This document shows, piece after piece, positions 38,854 to 55,253 of a DNA stretch of 64,000 nucleotides. Numbering within the stretch: position 1 is the first letter of the stretch; each line of letters starts with the position of its first letter. Source of the DNA: Hydra vulgaris (Eukaryota; Cnidaria; Hydrozoa; Anthoathecata; Hydridae); NCBI RefSeq assembly GCF_038396675.1, contig NC_088929.1, forward strand, positions 29,127,501 to 29,191,500, given 5' to 3'. The notes beneath the pieces are model-generated. The model searched no databases. It worked only from the letters and a program-made list of their open reading frames with translations, and was not told the DNA's origin. The position numbers and the translations under genes are program-made.

Positions 38854-38885
38854 TATTTGTTTGTATGCATGCATGTATGTATGCA

Positions 38886-38893
<8 letters not shown>

Positions 38894-38971
<78 letters not shown>

Positions 38972-39052
38972 AAATATACGGTAACATAATAATCACCAAT
39001 AAAATTGAAAAAATAAAGTCAAACAAATCATTTCTAAAAAATGTATATATGA

Positions 39053-39150
<98 letters not shown>

Positions 39151-39226
39151 AAAATTTCCGGTAACATAATAATCACAAATAAAGTTGAAAAAAGAAAGTC
39201 AAACAAATAATTTCTAAAAAATATTT
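38894..39226. repeat. Tandem duplication of [(TA)n + 80 bp]
   Basis: Two modules in direct order. A (TA)n tract (38894-38966; 39059-39146) is followed by an 80-bp unit. Unit one starts ACAAAATATACGGTAACATA and unit two starts ACAAAATTTCCGGTAACATA. The units differ at about 10 positions. Confidence 0.85.
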
Positions 39227-40290
<1,064 letters not shown>

Positions 40291-40829
40291 CATACATATG
40301 ATATAAATATCGTAATATATTTAAATATACAAATTATCATAATAATCTAAAGCAGATTTTATCCTGTCTCAACCAAAAACCTTCATTTACTATCTTCATG
40401 CATAGTCAATTTTTGAGTTACAACTTCAGCTAATGACTATAATATTTATAATATTATAATGAAGATTCAGAAAAAATAAAAGATTTTATTACAAGACCTT
40501 TTTATAAAGAAGGATAAGTTGATTTTAATTTATAAAGCTTAAAATTTTTTTTTGGCTTTATAAATATAAAAAAATATTAAATTTTTCTTTTCTTATTTAA
40601 CCTATGTGCTTATTAACGGTTCAAAATTACACAATACAACAATATTTAAATTTTAACTAAAATAAACAGCAAGATGACAAACAATTATTTTATAATACTC
40701 ATTTCAAAATGGTCATTTCAGTATCAACCCCATTTTTTATATCATTAAAACAACAGATTAGATGCATTTATTGCCTTAAAAAAATTATTTTATCTGAATG
40801 ATAAAAAGGTTTAAACTTTACAATTTATT

Positions 40830-41119
40830 TTATTCAGCTCCTGTCAGATGAATAGGTTGATCACTTGTAAGATTAAAATTTTTAAACACGCAGTCATCAT
40901 AAACCGCTTGCGTTTTCCTACACAACCCAAAGTGATGGTTATTGTAGTCTATGCACTTCCAATGATCAGTGAACTCTTTATTGCAATCCTTTCTTAACTT
41001 TCTAAAAAATTCGAGCGCACACTCGGTCACTTTCTTTCCTTCTTCTAAAGTGGCTCTTGGATCTTTTGTTTCATATCTCTTTTGGATAAAAGTTGTAAAA
41101 TCTTGTTTACAGTAGTTAC
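40830..41119 (-). CDS. NDUFA8: NADH dehydrogenase 1 alpha subunit 8 (complex I PGIV subunit), last exon
   Basis: After the acceptor TTTTTAAAG the exon encodes 95 residues plus TAA: KDPRATLEEGKKVTECALEF, FTDHWKCIDY, CRKTQAVYDDC. This matches NDUFA8 ([42 protein letters not shown]). NDUFA8 is an intermembrane-space subunit of mitochondrial complex I with two twin-CX9C folds. Numbering from the first Asn of this exon, the second fold is intact (C45-X9-C55, C66-X9-C76). The first keeps only its outer cysteines (C3, C33); the inner two are K13 and T23. The C-terminus is about 45 residues shorter than the mammalian one. N-terminal exons (phase 1 into this exon) were not found. Confidence 0.9.
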
Positions 41120-41487
41120 CTTTAAAAATAATATTAACATAAAATGGTAGCTCAAAAAATGACTATTTTATATATAGTATATTACTGTTACCAAAAAGGA
41201 ATTAAATAAAAATTAAGAAATTTTTATTATATTTATAACTATAATTAATTAAATATAGGAAATTTGCTAAAAACTAATAACGTAAAATAATTATTTTGCG
41301 TACCTCTTAGGTGTAAACCAATAAATAGGTAATAACCAATATTTAATTTTAAATTTAGGTGTATATTATTAAATTTAGGTGTAAACCAATATTAAATTTA
41401 AATAAACCAATTTTAAATTTGGGTGTAAACGAATAGATAGGTAAAAACCAATAACGAAAAATAATTATTTTATGTGTCTTCTTTGTG
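41120..41487. repeat. NDUFA8 intron or upstream DNA with a roughly 180-bp direct duplication
   Basis: AAAATAATTATTTTGCGT near 41284 and AAAATAATTATTTTATGT near 41457 lie at the ends of related segments. GTGTAAACCAATA recurs between them. Confidence 0.5.
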
Positions 41488-41760
41488 CACTCTTAAGTGC
41501 TTAATACACGGGGCAGAGGACGTTTATTAATTTTTGGAAATTCCCTTCCCCGTTTAATAATTTTTATTGTTATCAACACAAAAAACATTTTAAAATTAAA
41601 AAAAAAATCATAAAATATACATATTAGTCACTGAATAAAAACTTTCAGTGTAATCAGACTTTAAAAATGACTTTTAAATTACCTTATAAATTTTGATTTG
41701 CAAAAAATTAGGTTTTTGTTTATTTCTTATCATAGTATAAAACTTATAAAGGGGATATCC
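41488..41760. mobile_element. Interspersed repeat family R1, copy A (partial)
   Basis: It starts CTTAAGTGCTTAATACACGG. It then shares with copy B (47588-48230) a purine/pyrimidine block, TTTAATAATTTT, and the segment ending TTTATTTCT...AGTATAAAACTTAT. Confidence 0.6.
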
Positions 41761-42124
41761 ATAAAGGGCGTCACCATTTTTTAGACAATTTTTGACCCCT
41801 CCCTCCCCTTTGTCACCGGTTATCCTTCTTATACCCCCCTTAAAAGGATGTCATAAAAATAGGACCCCCTCCCTTTATTTTTTAAAACAAAATCCATTCT
41901 TAATTTATTGAAATATTTCAAATGAATTACTTTTTTTTGTGTTTGAACAGGTCTAACTTACAAAAGGGTAATAGTCAGTTGGGTAATAAAGGTGGAATGA
42001 GTAATGCTGACATGCTTTTTAAGCATAAATTGGGAGGCAAAGTACAAGTTACAATGCTTAGACTCTCTGAGACAAACTTGATTGCACTGAGGGACAAAAC
42101 AGATCGTAAGGAGGAAGTTTGAAT

Positions 42125-42833
42125 GATTTCAATGATCATATTGGTGCTTTAAATATTGGAGGCCATAAGAAAAAATACAGAAGGAAAAGGATTCTTGATA
42201 GTGACATCTAAAATGGCTACAGCTTTCAAGCCATCTTCTGACTAGCAGATTGGAAAAAAAAAAGGATATACTAATTTCAACAAGTTTAGCATATCGTGGA
42301 TCCGATCCATCATCAGCACTGAAGACAACTACTGGCTTGACCAACTTAGTCAAAAAGTTTTTTGTAATGGAATCAAAGTCTAGCTGAATCAAAAGTCTAA
42401 CATTGTTTAAAGTCTAATCTGTTAACATACCCTGTCCATAATGAATGCTTTCTAGGTTGAACAGCCACATAGATGGGTAGGAAACTGAGCCAGATTTTCC
42501 AAGCCCATCTGGTTTGATTTTAATGCCTACATAGACATGGGATGAGCTTGTGCTTTGCGGCAATGACCCAATCGTGATCAAAAAGAGAAACTTGATATTC
42601 CATATGCATTAATATAAGATCTTGTTTGTTAGCAGCAGTGATTCCGATTGGGGTCCGAGCTTTATCGTCTTGACTTATAAAGCACACATCCATGGGACCT
42701 AAAAAAAAAAAAATTCCTTATAGTTGCTGTACAAAATGAACCATCGACGTAACTTGAATGGTGATTGTTTTGGGCTTGCATTACCTTGACTGGAACTGTG
42801 TGGATGCTTCTCTTTCCTTCAATCCATTTGCTC
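42125..42833 (-). pseudogene. Decayed transposon-like gene
   Basis: Conceptual minus-strand pieces read HHSSYVDGSFCTATI, SHGCVLYKSRR, QDDKARTPIGITAANKQ, LFDHDWVIAAKHKLIP, then after breaks VKPVVVFSADDGSDPRYAK. Order and motifs (SQDDKA.VPLG, YDHDF..G..HKLIPSV, VDGGPDENPRY) fit a multicopy family in cnidarian and arthropod genomes that I take to be transposon-encoded. I cannot name the superfamily. Several frameshifts and stops. Confidence 0.6.
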
Positions 42834-42875
42834 CATTTTAGCATCAACTGAATATATTCAGTTGATGCTAAAATG
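42834..42875. repeat. Perfect 42-bp palindrome with no loop
   Basis: CATTTTAGCATCAACTGAATA followed immediately by its exact reverse complement, at the 5' edge of the decayed gene at 42125-42833. Confidence 0.93.
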
Positions 42876-42946
42876 CACTATTTTCAAGCACTATTTTCGA
42901 GCTCAGCACCAAGCTTATCCAACAATTTGAGACACTTTATAAAGGG

Positions 42947-45900
42947 GTCATTCCATGCCAAATGGACCAATAATTGTAGGATTTCAACATGGACCACCTC
43001 AGATTTTTTTAAAACTTAGTGGGTTTGTTACTATCAATGAGAAAAGCAATTTCTGAAAATTTCAGCATAAAATCTTTTGTGATTTGTGGTTTATTTGGTT
43101 AAGGTATGGCCATTTTTTTTTGGTTAAGGTATGGAAATTTCTGATTTTTCCAAAAATAAAAACTTCGGCAGCAAAAACATATTTGTTCATACTTTAAAGC
43201 TCTATATTTTAAAAACAAAATTTCAGAAAACCTTTTTTTTTTTTAATTGTATACAACTCTAGATTTATTTTAATAAAACTTTGACATTGAATTCTGGAAT
43301 TTCACATTTTTTCCATAATGGCTACCTAAAAAACCTAAAAAATTGTTTGCAAATATAAAAAGTTGATTTTTGATGAGTCAAAATACAAAATCTGCAATTT
43401 AAGAAGTGAAAAAACATATTTTTTCAGTTTCTATATGTGGTAGGCTTTCAAATTTTTAGAAATTTACTGATAAGATATAATTCAGTAAAAAAATATAGAC
43501 TTCTAAAAACAGCTGTGGCTTAAACTTAGGAAAATGTGCCTCCACTTCAAACCACCAGTAACCAAGGATCAACACTGGTTTTAATAAGATTTTTTTTTTC
43601 TTCTAATTTAATAGATTTTATTACAGTGATTTCAGAAAAAAAAATATTGGGTACTCATGGTGAAGTTACAAAATCAGAACAATGCAAATTGCCCAAAATG
43701 CATTAAAAACAATAAAAATAAAGTTATTGTTGTACTTTAGTTTGTATTATATATTGTAATACAAAGTATGTATGAATTTAAAAGTATTTCATAATCAGAA
43801 CTAGAAATAAGTCTTTAATTAGGCTTGAATTAAACTCCGTTTTTAAATAACCCTAGCTCATACCTGCCCCCATCCCCTCCCACGTCCATTTACTTTTTAA
43901 CATGCACATTTTTGCCCAGAACTTAGAAAAAAATTGTGATTGAACACTTATCCTTAAACATTGTGTCTGGTTTTATGTCTGATGAAGACCCTTTATGCCT
44001 AAACACATCAATAAAGATACATATATAAAAACTATGAAATTTAGTTTTTAATGTTAGACAGTAAAAAGACTGCATATAAAACTTATAAGTAGCCTATTAG
44101 GTTAAAATGAAAAGAAAGACTTTCTAGCCTAATTTACCTAATATTTACATCATGACTATAAATTTTGCAATATTTTTCCAATAAATTCACTATTCCACCC
44201 CTCCCCATTAACTTGACTTATTTGATTATCATGCTCAAATTTAGATTACAACTTATACCAAGTTATAAGAGTTATTTGACTTGTCAACACAATGCACAAA
44301 TTGATTATGTAATAAAGAATATTATTATGTAATAAACAATCAATATAAACATTGAGTCTTTCAAATAAATTTTTGCTACAAAACTGTTTAAAACAAATAA
44401 ATCAAATTTATAATAATTTTGCCACGTTATTTAATTATGTTACTTATGCTATTGTAAAAATGAAACTCAGCATTTTCTTGAGCTGATAGTTCGTAGGATT
44501 TACCAGTTGTTGTTTGAACTTTTAAAGGTGAAATTTTGAATAAAACGTGTGTTATTGGAACCCAGCTAATATCTTCTTTATGTGGCAAAGTAAAAGTGTT
44601 TAACGAAATAGACTACTTCATGAACTTGATAAGAACATCTTGATTTTCTTCAGATATTTCCACAATATTGCCCAAAAGCCATTTTGCATCATAAACACAT
44701 GCTATATTAATTCCTGGTGAAAGAGAAGCAAGTGGAACCATATGATGCATTTTAGAAACATTCACATTAGTATGTATATTGTCAAATGACACCCGTCTCA
44801 TCTGTAAAGTAGATAATGATTGTAGTTTAAAACAATGGTGGTTTCTTGTTCTTGGAATTGTTGAACAAGTAGCATAATGGTCTTCTAATTTAAACTTTAT
44901 GCAATGTAATACAATTGCATCATTTGAAATGTATTGAAAATGTATTCCTTTAATATTTTGTCTACACCAATCATACATTTTTTCAGGTGAATTAATAGGA
45001 TCTGTTAGTGATTGTAAACTGGCCCTAGCTACAAGTCTTTTGACAGAGCCTCCAATGTCATCACAAGCACTAATTCCATGTGATGGGGCAAAAAAAATGC
45101 CATTCTGCAGATACTTATAATCTAGTTTTTGGTGACATAAGTTAAATGTATTTTTATAACTTTTATATTGTGAACCTGCACGATCACTAAAATAAATGGA
45201 GTGGTTAAAGTAAGGCATCAACTCTTTTAAATGTTTTATTACTTCATAAATGAAACAATGAACTGAGTTAGTATTGTGTTGCAAATGATCTGAAATAGTC
45301 TAAACACTTTTACATTTTATCATATTTTTTTCCATATAGTAAATAACAAAATGATACAATGTTGCTTGACTATTGTTCCAATGGAAACCTTGTACTGTTT
45401 CTTGAATTAAAAAACTGTAATTTTCAGCAAAGTCTAGTAATAACCAAAATATGATCACTTGGTAATGTTATTTTTAGATGCTGCAAATATGCTGCTTGAT
45501 TTTTGGCTATATAATGATGGTCTCTTAATTGGTCTATTTGTTGATAAGCTTTTTCAATAAAATCATTTACTGGAAGAGTTACTGGAGCTATATCATGTTT
45601 TTTGTTGGCTTTTTGTCACTGATTAAAGGTGATTTCTTCCAAGCTGTGTTTATCAAATAAAGCAGTAAGATACTCTTTTAGTGCGTTGGTACCTGTGCAG
45701 TTATCACAACTGTGCAGCATGCAATCTCGATTTGTTAAGTCACATGCAACTAATATCAAGAGATCTTTATAGTCTAAAATATCTGGTATTTTTATTGCTA
45801 AAAGTTTTGCATTCTGGTGGTACTCACAAACACATACTGAATGGAGATCTGAAGCACCTCCAATAGGAATACACCATTTTGGTCTAAGTTCACAAAGCTC

Positions 45901-47588
45901 AGAAAAGCCAATCTTGATGTCAACAGTCAATCTAAATAAAGTTCTTTTATATTAACTAATAGAAATCTTTTTTGAAAATGTTGTCTTTTACCATTAACTT
46001 GGATTGAGACATACTGTTTCATACCTGGACACATTCGAGAGTATTCATCTGATTGATAAAATTCATGAACTTCATTTTTATTCATCTTTTTTAGATGGTT
46101 CTGCCATTATGCCATACATTTGTTTCAAATACCTTGCAGCTTTTATCATTCTTAGGGAAGCAGAAAAATAGTTTGGTGTATAATTAATGCTCCAACTCTC
46201 AGGAACCAAAGTTAATAATTTAAGTTTTTCTGATTTTGAAGAAACTTTGCTTTAAATAATTCCATTAATGAGTCCAAGCATTATTTACTTTCTCAACACA
46301 GCTCTTTTGCTTTTAGTTCATCCTTAATTAAATATGGAGAAACTCCCAAAACAGTTGCTATTTTTTTTTGAGTTGCAGTATGGATTTTGTTCATTTTTAT
46401 TTTTGCATAGCTGACCCTGTCTTTATGAGCTACTAGTTTCAAAGGTGAACAACAAACGACATTTTGTGACATTTTCGACAAAGTTTCAAAGTTTATGACC
46501 AGGTATTAAATCAAACTCCTTCGCAACATCCAAACTAATTACTCTCATAGACTCTTAAAGGTAACAAAACAATAAAACATTAAACAAGCCATTATCTTCT
46601 AAAAAATTAATGAAATAATAATTTATATAAGTCAATTTATTTTTAAATACTTTTTAATTTAACATTGTGTTTGTTAAATGGATCGCAACAAAAGCTTCCA
46701 TCATACAAAGTCTCAAATCTATCCAAGTACACCTTTTCAAGACCTATTACAAATAGTTTGAATCTGATTTACTTAACATCACAAGTGTACAAGTTCTTGA
46801 TCTTTTTCTGTTGATTCCTCAAAACCTTTAATTTTTTTTTGATTTTGGTAAATTTTACTTCATGACAACAAATAAATAGGAAATGATAAATTTTGTAAAT
46901 AAAATAAAGATATAAAAAGATTTTCATTGTTCTGATATTGTAACTTCCCCATGAGTACCAACTATTTTTTTTTTCTAAAATCACTGTAATAAAGTCTATT
47001 AATTTACAAGAAAAAAATCTTATCAAAACCAGTGTTTATCTTGGTTACTGGTGGTTTGAATTACAGGCACATTTTCCTAAGTTTTAGCTGCAACCATTTT
47101 TAAAAGTCTATAATTTTTTACTAATTTGTAACTTATCAGTAAATTTCTAAAAATTTGGAAGCCTGCCATATATAGAAACTGAAAAAATATTTATAAGTCT
47201 TTTCACTTCTTGAATTGCAGATTTTGTATATTGACTATTTAAAAATCAACTTTTATATATTTGCAAACAATATTTTAGCCATTCGTGACATTCGAGGATT
47301 CAATGTCAAAGTTTTATTAAAGTAAGCCTTGAGTTGTATACAATAAAAAAAACTAAAAGGCTTTCTAAAATTCTTATAAGCTTTAAAATCTAGAGCTTCA
47401 AAGTATGAACAAAACATGTTTTTGCTGCCAAAGTTTTTATTTTTGGAAAAATCAGTAATTTTAATTGACCATACCTTAACCAAAAAAATCACAAACCACA
47501 AAAGATTTTATGTTGAAATTTTCAGAAATTACTTTCCTCATTGATATTAAAAAACCCACTAAGTTTCATCAAAATCTGAGAGGGTCCA
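42947..47588 (-). mobile_element. DNA transposon with about 0.65-kb inverted terminal regions
   Basis: 42990 to about 43682 and about 46928 to 47588 are inverted copies, both holding blocks such as AAACTTAGTGGGTTT, GGTTAAGGTATGG, TTTTCCAAAAATAAAAACTT and CACTGTAATAAA. Estimated identity is 80-90%. Between the arms the minus strand carries broken transposase pieces. The 5' end near 42947 (GGGTCATTCC) is not mirrored at the other side, so the exact borders are uncertain. Confidence 0.75.
44613..46490 (-). pseudogene. Transposase-like gene of the long-TIR element, frame-broken
   Basis: Pieces in order (minus): 46293-46481; 45616-45930 (IKIGFSELCELRPKWCIP, CNNCTG-type SCDNCTGTNALKEYL); 44613-45284 (IYFSDRAGSQYKSYKNTFNL, FFAPSHGISACDDIGGSVKR, then INSPEKMYDWCRQNIKGIHF). 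The SDRAGSQYKS and SHG..ACDDIGG blocks probably include acidic catalytic residues of an RNase-H-like fold (inference). Stops and shifts separate the pieces, so it is dead. Superfamily not assigned. Confidence 0.6.
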
Positions 47589-48230
47589 AGTACACTTGAG
47601 TCCTTAATACAAGGGAGGGGGCAGGGAAAAGTTTAATAATTTTGGAACATTTTCCCACCCACCCTAAGTTAATTAAGACCCCCTCCCCCTCCTTTATTAA
47701 TTTTTACTTATTACCAACAAAATATTTATATCTCAAATCTAAAAAAAAATTTAGTGAAAATTGACCTTAAAAATTAGAAAATAATTATTTTAGTCACCAA
47801 TAAAACCAAAAATTTTTAGTGTAAACAAAAAATTTTGTTAAAAATCGTTAACCAAGTAAATCTTAATTTGTCAAATATGAGCTTTTGGTTTATTTCTCAC
47901 TAAAGTATAAAACTTATATTAGCATTATATCCTACTGAAAATATGATAAAACAGCTGTTAGAAAATGTGTATTTGAACCTAAGCCATGCTAAATTAAATA
48001 GTTTTATTAGTGTAAAAAATATTAGTTTGGATTTATAAATTGAAATATTTTATAAAAAATATTTATATTGTAACATGGCATCAGATTGGAAGTTTTTACG
48101 AACTGACTGAAACAATTATAGTTTAGAAGGAAAAAAATCCCTTTTCTCCCTTTTATTAAAACCCTTGGTTTATTAGATCTAGATTAAAATTCCCACACAC
48201 ACACCCCTCCTTTTATATACTCTCCCCCCC
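47589..48230. mobile_element. Interspersed repeat family R1, copy B
   Basis: It begins TACACTTGAGTCCTTAATAC then AAGGGAGGGGGCAGGG. Its middle matches copy A (41488-41760). Its end (ATGATAAAACAGCTGTTAG, AAGCCATGCT, TTATTAGATCTAGATTAAAA) matches copy C (52424-52612). It abuts the long-TIR transposon. Confidence 0.65.
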
Positions 48231-50152
<1,922 letters not shown>

Positions 50153-50252
50153 CTGTTGTATGATTTAGTATTAAAAATACTAAACTCTTGATTGTTGTAG
50201 AGTGCTCAATATTTAAGAAAATATATATTTTTTCAAAAACAGAGCGTTTTAT

Positions 50253-50422
50253 ACTTATAATAAAATATTAGAAAATACAACTTTTAATGGAACTTAAAGT
50301 TTCATGCCTATCGGCAATCATCAGCCATGAAGTACTTCATGGTACTTCATGGCTGATGATTGCCGATAGGCATGAAACTTTAAATTCCATTAAAAGTTGT
50401 TTTTTCTAAAATTTAATTATAA

Positions 50423-50424
<2 letters not shown>
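50253..50424 (+). repeat. Long hairpin, 83-nt arms, with hammerhead-like core motifs
   Basis: Arms 50253-50335 and 50342-50424 pair with few mismatches (inner 58 nt have one). The right arm carries CTGATGA, a 4-bp stem TGCC-GATA-GGCA, and GAAAC (about 50353-50378). Because of the inversion the same motif exists on the minus strand of the left arm. Stem I and a cleavage site are not convincing. The upstream block AGAGTGCTCAAT ... ACAGAGC (50194-50245) also occurs beside 21072-21202. Confidence 0.75.
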
Positions 50425-52226
<1,802 letters not shown>

Positions 52227-52423
52227 TAAACAACTATCAACACAAATTTTTTTCTTTAATTACGATAAATAAAAACATTACGTTCCCTAATGTTAACTTC
52301 ATAAAAACACATGTTTACATATTTTTCCGTGTTATTAAAATTAAAATAAAAAATTCTATAACATGACTTTTTTTGATGACTCCCCCTCCCCTTGTTTTTT
52401 TTATCTTGACCCATTCCCCCTAT

Positions 52424-52612
52424 ATTAGCATGACATAATTATGATAAAATAACTGTTAAAAAATGTGCACTTGACTGCAAGCCATGCTAGAGTTAAATTG
52501 ATTCATTCATGTTTGTAAAAAACTCCGCCATTTTATTAAGACACCCCCTCCTTTTTTTATTATTAGATCTGGACTAAAATTAACCCCCGCCCCCCTTGTA
52601 TTAAGCATGCAA
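52424..52612. mobile_element. Interspersed repeat family R1, copy C (3' part)
   Basis: ATGATAAAATAACTGTTA, AAGCCATGCTAGAGTTAAAT and TTATTAGATCTGGACTAAAA match copy B. It ends CCCCCTTGTATTAAGCATGC, whose complement resembles the start of copies A and B, so the family has inverted ends. Confidence 0.6.
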
Positions 52613-54816
52613 GAGTACATCAAGTTTATTAACCTTACATTAGAATTTTTAATATACTTTTTTACAAATTCAAAAACAACTTATAATCAATTGATAATTC
52701 TAAATATTTTAATTACAAAAGAAACCCAAAAACAACAATACCTAAATGATGAGCACCAGCATATAATACAGAGGAAGTAGCAGGTAGTTCTTCTGTTTCT
52801 ATCTTCTTGATGTCTAACGCTTCCATTATATGAACTTTTTTTTTAAACGAAAATAATCATAAAGCAACTTTTCTACTTAGATTATTGAAGACATTGACTA
52901 GACACTTAATCATACCTAATATATTTTTTAGAAGTACCAAAATAAAAAACAAAACAAAAACAAAGCATCTGTGCTGTAGTAGTAGGAAGTGAATAAACAA
53001 TTAGAATCTAGATTTTGTTATTTTACAGAATGATGCATATAAAAAAAAAACTGTTTAGCCAGGAAGAAGATAGGCTTGTGATTAAAAAAATTAAGTATAA
53101 GAAATCAAAGAAAAATCTTTTTAACATAATACCTAACCATAAGATTAAAAGTATTTGATTTCTAAAATTAAATATTTTTCTAAAAATTGAACAAATTTAA
53201 ATTTTCTACAGCTGATTAAACATGTTGTTAATTTATAATATAATATAATATCAATTTATTAAACAAGGCAAAGAGAACTTCAAAAATACTTACAGAAATT
53301 TACAGAACAGAAATGGTAAATAACAAAGATTTATTATGCTCATACTTAGTTTAAATAAGAATGTTTTTCAAAAATTCACAGTGAATAAAACCTGAGAATG
53401 AAACACTGTAGGCAGTGAACCAAAATTTATTTTTCATCTACAAATAAATGAAATTTGATTTATTTGTTGAAACTCTCTTTTAAATAACTTTGTTTGCTTT
53501 TTGACATCTTTTTACTTTTTTTTTTCAAATTTTAGGTTTAGTATTCATGGTTCCACACTTGTGTGGCTTAATGTCCATGGTTCCACATTTAGGTGGTTAA
53601 TGTTCATGGTTCCACACTTATGTGGTTTAATATCCATGGCTCCACACTTATGTGATCTAGATAAGTTTCAATAATGCCATTTTCTAGTTTAAATTTGACC
53701 TTAAGAAAAAGAGACAAATCTGTCTAATATTTGTAAATTTATAGAAGGAAAAAAGGGAACTATCTAGGAAATTATAAACAGTTACCACAATGCAATTAAA
53801 AAATGCATTTAAAAATCTCAAAAAGCCTCAAAGCCACTGAATGACAGCACATTTCAAAAAACAAATTAAGCACAAAAAACAACCTTGTATTGTAATAGCC
53901 ATAAAGCTAGGTGGTTGTCACTAAATTTAAAAAATGTAACTAAAGGTTAGATCAACTAAGTCATTTTAAATTAAAATAGTCATCAAAAACTATGAAAATG
54001 TGTCACTGTGACATAAAATTCTAGTTTAAGCTATCACACCAGTAAATCAACTGGAAGCACTAAGAAATTCACCACATTAAAATACATAAAAATTAATATT
54101 TAGAGAAATAACAAACAACTACTCTGAAAATGCCAAAATTACCTCAAACGACTGTATAAAACTGAAAATAGGATCTTCTATAAACAATTCAATAAACAGA
54201 TACTAAAGCATTAAATAACAGCGCCATAAAATATTATTATAACAACAGAATTTAAAACCATGGAGTTAATGAGTTGCAACAGTATTCAACCTCTAGAACT
54301 ATATTATACATGAAAACTATTGCATAGATAAAAGCCATCGCAAAACCTTTATCGATGCCAATTACCTAGTCATACTGAACTGGCATTTAAATGAACCTCT
54401 GCAAATATGCGCATGTGCCCCTTATATTTATAAAGGAAAACAGACTGTTACCTACAAATTACAAAGCACAAGATTAAAGAAACATGGAAATTATTATACT
54501 GCACTAATCCTAATCTGTATCTAGAAATTATTATAATGCACTAACCCGCATCCGCATTTCTATTAACTCCTGATGTCCTTACCTGAAAAGACATATTTCT
54601 TCTGGAAAGAGTACAATTTCATGCAAGAAAAACTATAGCTGTACAATAGAAAAAAAAAAAAAAAAAAACAAGTACTGAACCTAATATAAATAATGAAAAA
54701 AGAAGGAACTTAAATCTAAAATTCAATAATAATGGCAATAACTATGAAATATCAAAATAAATTTCAGAAATATTTTTTTTTCTAGCATCCACATAATATA
54801 CATTTTTTTTATCCAC
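52613..54816. other. Gene-free stretch with one minisatellite
   Basis: 53546-53660 holds four copies of a 30-bp unit starting CATGGTTCCACACTTGTGTG. Each unit contains a CCACA..TGTGG-type mini-hairpin. Nothing else recognised. Confidence 0.6.
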
Positions 54817-54890
54817 TGTGGAGTGAAATTTACATTTGTTTTGTTTTTTGAATTTTTAAAAAACAAAACAAATGTAAATTTCACTCCACA
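54817..54890. repeat. Perfect hairpin, 33-nt arms, 8-nt loop
   Basis: 54817-54849 (TGTGGAGTGAAATTTACATT...) and 54858-54890 are exact reverse complements around GAATTTTT. Confidence 0.92.
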
Positions 54891-55190
54891 ATTGTTATTT
54901 GTTTTTGAAAAAAATATGCTATCATAACCAAATAATATACAATAAATAGTATTGTGAAATAGAATTGAAGAAAAAAGATTGTGTATATTGGAGAGATAAC
55001 ATTAGAAGAAATATCTAACTCACATAGCACAAGAATGAGAATGCTCAAACCGTAATGATGACAAAAGTAAATCCCAATATAAATTTTAAAATAATTTTTG
55101 TTCAGAGCATTTATTATTGTTTCTTATTTGTCTGTTTTTTTTGTTTGTTTGTTTGTTTTTTCGTTGTCTGTTTATTTTGTTTGAAAAAAA

Positions 55191-55253
55191 AATTAATAAA
55201 ATTTTAAAATTATTTGAAAACATAAGAACGTTTTCAAATAATTTTATTAATTT
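55191..55253. repeat. Hairpin with a 7-nt bulge, 8-nt loop
   Basis: AAAATTATTTGAAAAC (55206-55221) pairs with GTTTTCAAATAATTTT (55230-55245). Pairing continues outward (AATTAATAAA / TTTATTAATT) after a bulge. Confidence 0.75.

Noticed and set aside
41488-48230. LTR retrotransposon with copies A and B as LTRs
   Set aside because: No gag or pol between them, copy ends are inverted rather than TG...CA, and a third copy lies at 52.4 kb.
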